64,000 bases of DNA. It comes from Siphonodentalium dalli. Lineage: Eukaryota > Mollusca > Scaphopoda > Gadilida > Siphonodentaliidae. Below the pieces are notes generated by a model. The model did not search any database and was not told the DNA's origin. It saw nothing but the letters and a program-made list of their open reading frames with translations. The first letter of the stretch is position 1. Every line of letters starts with the position of its first letter. Of the stretch, positions 36,014-48,000 are shown piece by piece. A program made the translations under genes and the position numbers. Location of the stretch: the NCBI GenBank assembly GCA_032622095.1, contig CP136069.1, positions 199,489,239 to 199,553,238 on the forward strand, written 5' to 3'.

Positions 36014-39000
36014 GTGAGTTGTCTTACTGTATCATAATATGTTTATTTACAAGCCTCCAAATAGTTTGTCTGACATTTGCAGAATGAGGATTCCAGAGGG
36101 TGACTTTAGTGACGCTATCCCAGAGGGTGACTTTAGTGATACTATCCCACAAGGATCAGATTGAAGTTCCCAGTTCAGTTAAAGTTGAAATTGGTGATGT
36201 TCACCCATTAATCATCACGATTTATCTTCTGCAAATTAGGGGATATAGAAACTGAACAGAAGGAAAAAAGTAACTAAAAACAATGTTAATTGTGACCATA
36301 GATAATTCCCAAAAATGAGGCCTAAGAAGAATGAGGTCCCCAGAGGTTTAATTTGGTGATGCTAGCCAACTGCAAGATAGCATCACTAAATTCACCCTCT
36401 GGGGACCTCATTCTGCAAATGACAGACATACTATTACCAGGTTTGTTTACTTATTACATACTATTCCTGAAACAATCACACTGTTCCGTAATCTTAAGGA
36501 GTGTCATCTTTTTCAAGCATGTGTGGATGACGTAAGTGTCACACAACATAAATGATATTTGCCTCAATCATGAAGCCACAATTATAAAATAAAAGCATCA
36601 TCACAAACCCTCTCTTATTCTCAATCAACTGTGTAAAGGGTCTTTTTATTATACAGTAATGCCCTAAGTAATCAATCGACTCATTAAACACAGCAGAATT
36701 ATGGGTAACTTTTCAGGATTTAGTCGGAAATATGGCAACATCCATATTTCCTACTAAATCCTGAAAAGTTACCCGTAATTCGGCTGTGGTTAAGGAGTCG
36801 ATTATTTAGGGCATTACTGTATGCAAGCTGCATGTGCTTCATCAATGCATTGGACATCATTGCCTTTTTGATATGCACCATATATTATCTCAGCTACTTG
36901 ACATTTATGATATTTATATTGTACACCCATAATAACTCCTATCATACGGAGCTTGACAACATCTGTGTAAAGATAGTAGTTATTGTCACTGAACCATGAA
37001 AGCAATGCTCAGAGCATACACATAGAGGAGATATATATCATACAGTGTAGTTCTGAACACTCCTTCTCCTTGTAAACACTATGTGCATAATTCATTGAGT
37101 TTTTGTATCATGACTGGCTGGCTTCAGTTGTAGATACAGGAAGGGTGATAGCAATTTATTTATAAATGCTTTCTTTTGGGATAAAATAAAAGCATCATCA
37201 CAAACCCTCTCTTATTCTCAATGAACTGTTTAAAGGGTCTTTTTATTATACAGTAATGCCCTATGTAATCAATCGACTCATTAAACACAGCAGAATTATG
37301 GGTAACTTTTCAGGATTTAGTCGGAAATATGGCTTGTTGCCATTCATCGGAAAGCTCTCAGTGAGAGCTTTCCGATGAATGTCAACAAGCCATATTTTCG
37401 ACTAATTACTGAAAAATTACCCATAATTCTGCTGTGGATAAGGAGTCGATTATTTAGGGCATTACTGTATTTGTGATCTGTCCCAAGCTTTTGCCGCCAA
37501 TGTATATCTTGATAGCAGCAGTCTGAAAATAGTGTGTTTGTCATTTGCAGAATGAGGTCCCCCAGAGGGTAAATTTAGTGACACTATTGGGGTCTCCCCG
37601 GTGTTGAATGTTTTGCTTATCACATACTCTTTATGTACTGTTTGTTTACATAAAATGGCAGTTGTTTATATAACACAGAGTACAACATGGCAATAACATG
37701 TAATTTACGCGATAATAATCATTGTTATAAGAACAAAAGTTTGTCTATACATGTAATACAATATTCTTTCTGTTTATGGTGTTTTAACGGATGTGACTAT
37801 TTTAAAAGCAATACCAATCGCTAACGCTTATCGTATCTTTAATCACTCCTAGCTTGATAATCTCTTGCAGGGATCTATATTATAAAGTTATTATACAATG
37901 CTGTGTACAGTATGTGTTTTTCTTGTACGAGTCCAGGTTGTGGTGAAAAGTCATATTGGACGAGACATGCAGTGTCGAGTCCAATATGATTTTTCACCAC
38001 AAACTGGACGAGTACAAGAAAAACTCATACTTTTACACAACATTTTATAATGACATTTTTATTATCCATCTGGATGTTTAACCAAATTTTGGGAATAAAA
38101 CTTTAGTGGTTACGTTGGGTATTTGTCAACACTTAATTCTCTATAAAAGCCTGTATTTTGATCATCAGAAAGCATGATTTGGAACAGTAAACACGGAAAT
38201 GAAAAAAAAAACTCAATGTGGAAGTGAAACGTTTGCTAAATCCACCATTGTTGCGTGCAAAAAATGTTAGTTAAGTTAGTATGTTAGTTAAGGGATGGAT
38301 ATTATCTATTAATCTCTCCTAACTTGATAATCTCTTGCAGGAGTCTAGTCAAGAAATTCCAACCAAAGAAAAAAGATGAAGACAGTCAGTAAGTTCTGTA
38401 GATTTTACAGTGGTTTGATATTTGTTTCATGCCTGACTTCTGGCTCTTTTCAATATTTGAGGTTTCCGGATGATGACTTTAGTTTGGTTTATTTAATCGG
38501 AACCCAATTTGGTATGTGAGTTTTCCAGACCAAAATACAAGTTTGATTATGTGCAGGCTGCATGGAATGATAAATGAACTTCATAAAGATACAACAAACC
38601 CTATTAACATACCTTGTTTTTTTAGCTCACCTGAGACGAAGTCTTCGGTGGAGCTATAGTCATCACTCCTCGTCCATCGTCCGTCCGTCCATCCGTCCGT
38701 CCATCCGCCCATCCGTCAACAATTCTTTGAACATCTTCTCCTCTAAAACCGTAAGACCGAATTGGTTCATATTTGGTGTGGATGTTCCCTAGGTGACTCT
38801 CATTCAGATTTGTTCAAATGAGGTCACTGGGTCAAATAGTTACGAAACCAGGACCATAACTCTATTCCTCCATAGTAATTCTTACAACGACTTCTTGTTC
38901 AGAACAATTGGGCCAATTTAGCTAATATTTGTTATGGAGGGTCCTTGTGTGACTGGTGTTCAGATTTGTTCAAATGAGGTCACCCGGTCAATTAGTTGAG

Positions 39001-42000
39001 AAACCAGGGCCATAACTCATAGTAATTCTTACAATGACTTCTTCTAAAAAAATATTGGGCCGATTTAGCTTATATTTGGTACAGAGAGACCTTGGGTGAC
39101 TGGGGTTCAGATTTGTTCAAATGGGGTCACTGGGTCAAATAGGGGCAGAGCCAGGGACATAACTCTAAAAAAAATATAACATTTTTGCATTTTGACCTTT
39201 GATTTTTTTAGACATATCACAGCTACCCAACCCCACCCTCCCCACCCCACCTCCTGTCCTTGCCACACCACACTGTATCATACCATATTATCTCTTCCTT
39301 GTTCACCCCATTAAAATCCTTGTTTTGATCACAGCTGTAGGAGTATCACAAAGCTGTGTGCGCAGTCGTTAAAACCTACTTATCTATGTCAACACCTCTC
39401 CTCAAGACACTGGTAGCAGATGGTTTCATGAATGGAATATAATTCTCAGAGAATGCACTTGCTCTCAAGGTCATGGGAATTTTATAAATGTTGTATGTCA
39501 TATTCTCACAGGGATGTCCCCACAGTGTGGGGGGGGGGGGGGGGTGACTGACAGATTTGTTCAATGAAATGTAAATTTGAAGCTCACCTGAGAAGAAGCT
39601 ATAGTCATCACTTCTCATCTGTCACCTGTTCACCTGTCTGTCCCGTCCATCCATCCATCTGTCAACAATTCTTTGAACATCTTCTCTAGATCATGGGTTC
39701 ATATTTGGTGTGGATGTTCCCTAGGTGACTCACATTCAGATTTGTTCAAATGAGGTCACTCTGTCAAATGGTTGTGAAGCCAGGGCCATAACTCTTGCCC
39801 TCCATAGTAATTCTTAAAAACGACTTCTCGTGTACCATCAGGTTGAATGGGTTCATATTTGGTATGAAGGGTCCTTTGGTGATTGTAGTTCAGATTTGTT
39901 CAAATGGGGTCACCTGGTCAAATAGGGGCCAAGCAAAGGACAGTTTTCCTCTTAATATGCTTCCTTTACACGGACCGTCAGGTTTATTTTACTGATATTT
40001 AGTATGAAGGGTTCTTTGGTGTCTGGGATTCAAATTTATGCAGATGGGGTCACCAGGTTAAATAGGGTGGGACCAGGGACATAACTGTATGTCTCTATAG
40101 TAATACTTATAATGTCTTCTCAAGAGAGGTTGGACCATATAGTATGGAGGATCCTTTAGTGACTGAGATTCAGATCTGTTAACATGAGGTCAACCCGTTA
40201 AGAAATGACGGGACTATGGGGACTTAAGACTTTTGTGTCTAAAAAATCATTAAAATACAAAATTCATTAAAACGTCTACCTTGGAACTACCTGACTGATT
40301 AATCTGACATACATATAGTGTTTTTGGGTCCATGGATAATTGGGCTTTAAACATGTCTAAATGGTTTTATATAAAGCACTTGTGACATTGAAAATTTCCC
40401 AACAATTGAGAAAGTTTGAGATGTCGGTTGTGAAATTTCAACCTAAGACTTTGGAGTCTGGATCCCGGTCGGGAGGGGACTTGTTGAGCTGGAGGAGGGG
40501 GTGATCACTAGTGTACAGTTGGTAATTTCAAGTTAGATTTGGTAATTTCAAGGTAGATTTGGTAATTTGATATTCACTGATCTACATTCATGAAGCCTCT
40601 CTAGCCACATATCCTGTTTAGATCTACTTCTTTTAAAGTGATTATGAAAAGTTCTGACTGTTGTGGTCTCCAAAGTCCCAGTCTTAACAGTCTTTGCAGT
40701 CTGGTGAGCGACCCCACAGTCTTTGACTGTCTTGTATATGTACATTTGACGTCCGCCGATAATAACATTTCCAATACTACAATTCAGTGTCACTGCCGTT
40801 GTTTTTTGTGTACAGTTCATAAAAGCACACCATAGCTCTTGTTGAAAAAATCTGTTGATAACAGTGTTCCCACGCTCTTGAAAAGTACTTTAATATCAGA
40901 CAATTCCTTGAAAAGTGTTTAAATTCATGTTATTCCTTGATTAGTACTTGATTTTCACCCATCACCTTTGATAAGTGCTTGATTTAGTCAAATTGAGTAG
41001 TTTTGAACAATAATTTCTCTCAAATCCTTATAAAAAATGTATCTGATAATTTTCGTTGAGTCGCATTTTCATAGAATTTAATCCTTACTCTGTTTTTTTT
41101 CTCAATATTATAAGAAAACAAATTCTAATATGGGAAGAATGTTTACAGGCTATTTTATGATAGCGCCAAAATATAATGGTCAACTGTAATTGTCCTTGAA
41201 ATTTATCACTGCGGTCCATAAAAAGTGCTTGAATAGTGCTTAAATTTGGATAGCAGTAATGAGTGGGAACCCTGGATAATCTGGGTATTTATTTGGTATG
41301 GCCTTATGTAAAGTAAACTCCTGTATTTGTTCCAGATATTCTTGGGCACAAGGCTTCCATGATACGATAAAGGAGATCATAGACATCGCTAGTCAACATG
41401 AAGTGATTGCTGAAAACACACAGGGGTTGATTATGAAGGAGCTAACTGGCCTCGTTATAGAATTCCGACAAGAGAAAAAGAAGGTTCATAATAATTAACT
41501 ATAATAATTATTGCAAATAGTAACAAAGATATAAATAAAGCAGTTGTTTATTGTATGAGTCTAGTTCAAAATGATAATAATTTGGTCATAAGGTGACACT
41601 GCATTGGTAGTCACCTCATATTAAAACACTTTGACAGTGACGAGTAGTACTCTGAGGAAATGTTCAACAAACAACCAAGCATTGAAATAGTGTGTCTGTC
41701 ATTTGCAGAATGAGGTGCCCAGAGGGTGAATTTAGTGACGCTATCTCGCACGGCAGGCTAGCATCACCAAATTTACCCTCTGGCAACCTCAATCTTGAGG
41801 CCTCAACTGCTATGGCAGACAGATACTTCCTAGAAGATGATGCCTAAGCAGAACGTAGTCCCCCCAGAGGTTGAATTTAGTGTTCCTAGCCCGCCGTGAG
41901 GGAAAGCGTCACTAAATTCACCTTCTGGGGACCTCATTCTGCAATGACAGACACACTATTTGCAGACTTCCCCTCTGCACTTGTATTATCTCTCATAGTT

Positions 42001-45000
42001 ATTTCCTGAACATCTCATCAGATAAATAACAGACCATTCCATTCTATACCTTTATACAATATTCACCTTGACTTTTTAAGCCAGTACATTATTATATTCG
42101 AGGCTCCCTCTGGGAGACTTGCATATATAAGAGAATCCACTGGCACAGGGTCTTTAATACTGCACGAGCATAGCTCCCATCATGAAAGGGTTAATGACAT
42201 ATTATGGACTTGCTCGGGTGCATGAAAGTTATTACCCATGTGCTAGGCATACTTGAAGAATGTAGCATTCTACTAACATCGCAGAAAATGTCTTAACCCT
42301 TTACCCAACAAAACGGCCAAAACCGGCCGAATAAAGCTTCAACAGCCTAAAATATCTTCGGTCTGTCTCAATAGAACCATACAAATATGGATATCATTGG
42401 AACCGGCTCCTTGACCACATTGTGATAGTTACAGTTATGCCCTGTGCCAATGCATTCTCTTATATATGCGAGTCGACCATAGGTCGCCGCGCATATATAA
42501 GAGAATGCATTGGCCTAAAAAAAATCCTTTTTTTAACACTTTTTACCATTTTTTCTTACATTCTTTAACAATTTTATAATTTTTAATGTGTTAAGCCAAT
42601 GCATTCTCTTATATATGCGAGGCGACCTATGGTCGACTCGCATATATAAGAGAATGCATTGGCACAGGGCCGTTCTGTTGGGTAAAGGGTTAACAAATCG
42701 ACCTTACCACTCCATAGAAAACATCATCTGAAGTAAGCTCAGTTGTAAATTTACTTCTCAATTCGTGATGCTTTTATTGAAGTTAAACTAACTCAAATGA
42801 TTTGACCTGCGAGAGTCGCTTTATTGAATTAATATATAAGAATGATGGTGTTTGTTGTAAATCTGGATATCATATTTTTAAAAATAACTACTTTGAGAGC
42901 AAGATTATTCTACCTTTCTATTTGATCACCCTACTAGAGTGTCTCTCATCACTTTAACACTTGGTATATATTCATAATTTCATTATTTTCAGTATCAACA
43001 AGACGGTGCAAAGGTGCAAGAACAGTACAAAAATTCCTTACAACAGCTCGAAAAGGTTTGAAAAAACTAATATCACCTCCACAGTAATTTCCCCATTTTG
43101 AACAGTACAAAAATTCCTTACGACTTTACAACAATTTCCCCATTGTGAACCTCATATCAAACAGGAAACTGAATTTGTTCCACAGTGAAATAACATAAAC
43201 TTTGGAGTTGTTTGCATCGGACTCAAATTCTATCCAAACTAGAGTCTGTAGGCCTTCATTAGTAATATTATCACTTCGAATGTCTCTAGGGGGATTATAA
43301 CATATATGTCAACGAAAGAATTAAATGATATATAATAATTGTTGTCCACCCACATCTGGTGGTTATAACGGGCAATCTGTTTGGCTACAACGCCACATTA
43401 AAATCACCATGTCCCTCATCGCCCTTAACAGCGGGGTTGAAGAGAACTTGCGTGAAACATCAAGGGTATATGAGCACTTGTAACATCGGACCTTTAAACT
43501 GGCAGTTTCATTTCCATTTCATGTGTTGCTCTAGCATGCCTTGTTTGACCTCATGTGACGCCCGATTCATAGGTCAACTGCTGAGTTCTTCTTTATATTT
43601 AATATTGGTGTCAATTTATGTGAGGGTCAATGAAACCCACACTTATCTAGGCCAGATGCCTATTTATATTGTTGTTGTGACAAAATTGTTATATATCCGG
43701 AAACATCGTGGATTACATGGGAGATTTGATACCTGGATGTCTCTTTTTGGACCCCAAAATTGACATCCAGGTATTATATTGATCTCGTCCGTTCGTCCAT
43801 CCGTCCGGACATTAATCTCTCTGTTTTCCGGGCAGATATCTCAAACACCAGTTGTTGGATCTGGGTTAAATTTACGGTACGGATGTTCACTACATGCAAT
43901 ATTGCTATATTACAGAATTAAATATATTATAAAATGACAATCCATTGTATGATTGAGCAAGAAAAAGAAAACACATCCAAATAATTATTGGATTTAATTA
44001 GGACATTGTTTATATTGTTATTCATATGTAACCTCACTTTACTGATTCAGTGCTTAAATCAGACTTCTTTGAATTAGGTACTCAATCTGATTCGATGGTC
44101 CCCATATCATCAGATTCCAACAACAACAAAAATTTTGAAATGCCGCTTAAGTTATCAGTATTGAATATAATAAAAATAATGCTAACCACGTCAACTATTG
44201 TATAAAATTACCCAAAACCTGTTATTTATCAACATTTTGGTCAACGAAATTTTGCCGGTTTGTCAAATATCTGACACAAAAAAGCCACTTGATTTTAGAG
44301 TTTTCCATCTTCATCTGCAATTTGGTCCAAGACCGTCTTATGTCGACTTTACTGGGACACTTAAAATTATCGGTGGTGAAAAATTATAAATTTCAAACAT
44401 TGATATCTGATCACTCCGAGCTTTGATGGGTGGGTTCCTCAACTCGAATCAAATATTTTTTACCCTCGAAGCAAGGAAATATTCAGTAATTTGCGAGCAT
44501 TAGTTCGGATTATGCATATTTAAATTCGATGCTAACATTTAATCAATTCCAGGTGAAGAAACTGTATGATAAATCTCACAAAGAACAAGAGAAAGCATAC
44601 GATGCATACAAGAAAGCAGACGCCGACATCAACCTATCAAGAGCTGATGTCGAAAGGGTATATAATGCTTCAATACTAAATAGTGTCTCACTCAGTTATA
44701 AAAGGGTATATAATGCTTCAATACTAAATAGTGTCTCTCACTCAGTTATAAAAGGGTATATAATGCTTCAATACTAAATAGTGTCTCACTCAGTTTTAAA
44801 AGGGTATATAATGCTTCAATACTAAATAGTGTCTCACTCAGTTTTAAAAGGGTATATAATGCTTACAATGCTTCAATACTTTTAGGTTACACTGGTGTAA
44901 ATAGGGTCGGAGTGACATCTAGCTGATGCGGGAGGAATATATAGGAGAGAATGATTTTTTTGAGTAAAAATTTTCCCCAATGTCAATTTTTCAGATTTAA

Positions 45001-48000
45001 AGAGAATTTTGGACCCAAAATTGATATTGCCAACAGTATACGCTAAAACGTTAGCACTGAGGCCTATGGAAAACATTTACACCAGTGTAACCTACTAAAT
45101 AGTGTCTCTCATTCAGTTATAAAGGTATTCATTGGAATGGTCTATTATTCATCTGCAGAAGTGTTCAGGAATATTATGCAGGTGATTGATAATAAAAACA
45201 AACGACCAAACTTATTATCTGAACATTTTCTACAGGAACTACTCATCCATGAGTATTTAGTATAGAAAGTTGTATTTAACCATTCCATGACTGGAGCTTT
45301 CTGCAATTTTACGAAAACCCTGTGCCAATCATTGGCCCAACAATATTGACCTTGTAAGCCAGTGCATTCTGTTATATATGCGAAGCTCTCTATGGGAGAC
45401 TCGTATATATAAGAAACTGCACTGGCACAGGATCTTTAATGCTGCACCATCATGGCTCCTGTCATGAAAGGGTTATTGCTTCTATTTCTTTCTTGCTGCT
45501 CACTGATAGGGTTGTGACAAACTTCAATGGCCAAAATTTCAATTTCAATTTCGATGGCTCAAATACCTATCGTAGTCTTGTTGAAATGTTATTTCCTGCA
45601 AGCATGCAGGCTTTCCCCAAATATATCACATCACGTTACATTAATCACTTCGATTGGACACTTTTATCATGGGGCTACTGGTAGTGAGTTCTGATTGGCG
45701 CTACTGATGTGGAATCCCGCACTTTGGGAAATAGAAAGTCTATAACAATTAATCTATTTGGGTCTAATTAACTGGGTTTAAATCCCCAGAGGACTTTAAT
45801 ATGTAAATTTTTTAATACAAATAAGTTGTGTTTCAAAATTATCATGAACGCGTAACCAACATAAGTTATTGTGGTGGCTGATAGTAACATGGTGTGACAT
45901 TGATGGCTTGGAGTTTATGTTCAACTGAACTTTGAATGTTGAACATAAGCCATTAATGTCACACCATTTTATCGTCAATCCACCGCAATAATGTATATGT
46001 TCTGCCGACAGTCCTGGTCATTCATAACAATATGACATTTATTCCGAAGAATGGTCAGCAGAAAACGTCAAAATCTCCTATCGCTCTTGCCATAACTTTG
46101 TTCAATGTAACTGGCATCACGAAAAAGCAGGCTAACAAGACAAGATGAAAAGGTTGTCTTGGTTTCTCTTATGTTGACGGCTCTGGATGTAAACATAGGA
46201 TATGTTACGCGACTCTGACCAATCAACAACACTGTTTCTGACTAGAGGCGGACAGGGTTCGCGCTGCCACTTGCCAAATTTGCCAATGGCAAAAATAATT
46301 CACATTTGGCAAAAAATATTTTCATTTGGCAAAAGTTTTGGCTGGTCACTTTTTAATTCCTCAAGATAGTTGAAAAATATTGGCCAATCAATACCATTCA
46401 TTTCAGGAAACTCTCAAATATAATTACATTTGTGGTGTTATGTAAGGTCTATGAAAAGTTAACTCCTTGAAGATGCAGTTAATCTGATACATGTAGCATT
46501 AGTATTGATGGGTGAGGGATTACCCGTAGTTAGTGTGGTGGTGGTGTTAACATAGCTAATCCTCTTGCAATGTGCCTTTCTGATAAAGCCAATAAGACTC
46601 AATGTTGCAGAAAATTATACTATCAGGGATAGCATTTGGCAAATTCTAAAAGAATTTGGCAAAAAATATTTTCATTTGGCAAATTATTTGGCAAAAGTAA
46701 ATGTTGGTCCAGCGCTGACCCTGGAGGCGGAACATATGACATTAATATGACATTCAGTCATTTTTAGAATTTTAATTTTTCAGCATCGGAACACTGCCAA
46801 CACAAAAAGTCAGCTGTGTGATGAGAGTAAAAACGATTACGCGTCACAGCTTCAACAGACAAACCAATTCCAAACAGAGTTCTTTCACACAACAATGCCA
46901 CAAGTTTTTCAGGTTTGTATGTTGAGCATATCAATATGATAAATGAGTTTATGGCTCGAGTCATTAACTCATTTTCATTGTAATTACCATGTTCATTACA
47001 TCATTCATAGAGCACATAATTGCATTTTGCACTCATCTGTTGCTCAAATTCATTAATTTGTTGTATTCTGTTGAGCATAATAGGATATAGTTCCGTAAAT
47101 ATCCGGATTTAGTGTATAATACCCCTTTAACCCTTTACCCAACAAACCGGCCAAAACCATCAAATAAAGCTTCAACAGCCTAAAATATCTTCGGTCTGTC
47201 TCAATAGAACCATACAAATATGGATATCATTGGAACCAGCTCCTTGACCACATTGTGATAGTTACAGTTATGCCCTGTGCCAATGCATTCTCTTATATAT
47301 GCGAGTCGACCATAGGTCGCCTCGCATATATAAGAGAATGCATTGGCCTAAAAAAATCTTTTTTTACCATTTTTTCTTACATTCTTTAACAATTTTATAA
47401 TTTTTAATGTGTTAAGCCAATGCATTCTCTTATATATGCGAGGCGACCTATGGTCGACTCGCATATATAAGAGAATGCATTGGCACAGGGCCGTTCTGTT
47501 GGTTAAAGGGTTAAGAAAAATCCATAATACTACCATACCTTTCTCGTATTTAAATTCACGCAGTACTATATTTTGCGCACCCATCAGTGCATGAATTTAA
47601 AACTGAGCAAAAAATAGTACGACTCCTGAGTTTATACCAAACCACAGGTATACACGATGCAAAGCCATCGTGATGGTGTTTAATATGCACAATTATCTTC
47701 ATTGTCCATTAATTAAGATCTGAAACTGTCATAAATCCAAGAATTTTTCGAAAATATTTCTGGTGCGAAATTAAAAACTGGTAGAAAAATAGTACTGCGC
47801 GAATTTAAATACGAGTAAGATAACAACATTTAAATACGAGTAAGATAACAACATTTAAATACGAGTAAGATAACAACATTTAAATACGAGTAAGATAACA
47901 ACATTTTCTTATTAGCTTAGAAAGGTCATTCGGGAAATTCCCTATCTGAGCTAATCTGAGATTATCATTGTAACCATGCTGTTATGTTCTACAGAATCTG

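Noticed and set aside
43359-43763. 134-codon frame in an intron
   Set aside because: Longest non-repeat-like frame in the gene introns, somewhat less AT-rich, but no recognisable domain and it ends at a CCGTCC-type dispersed repeat. Probably repeat-derived; kept out of the gene list.
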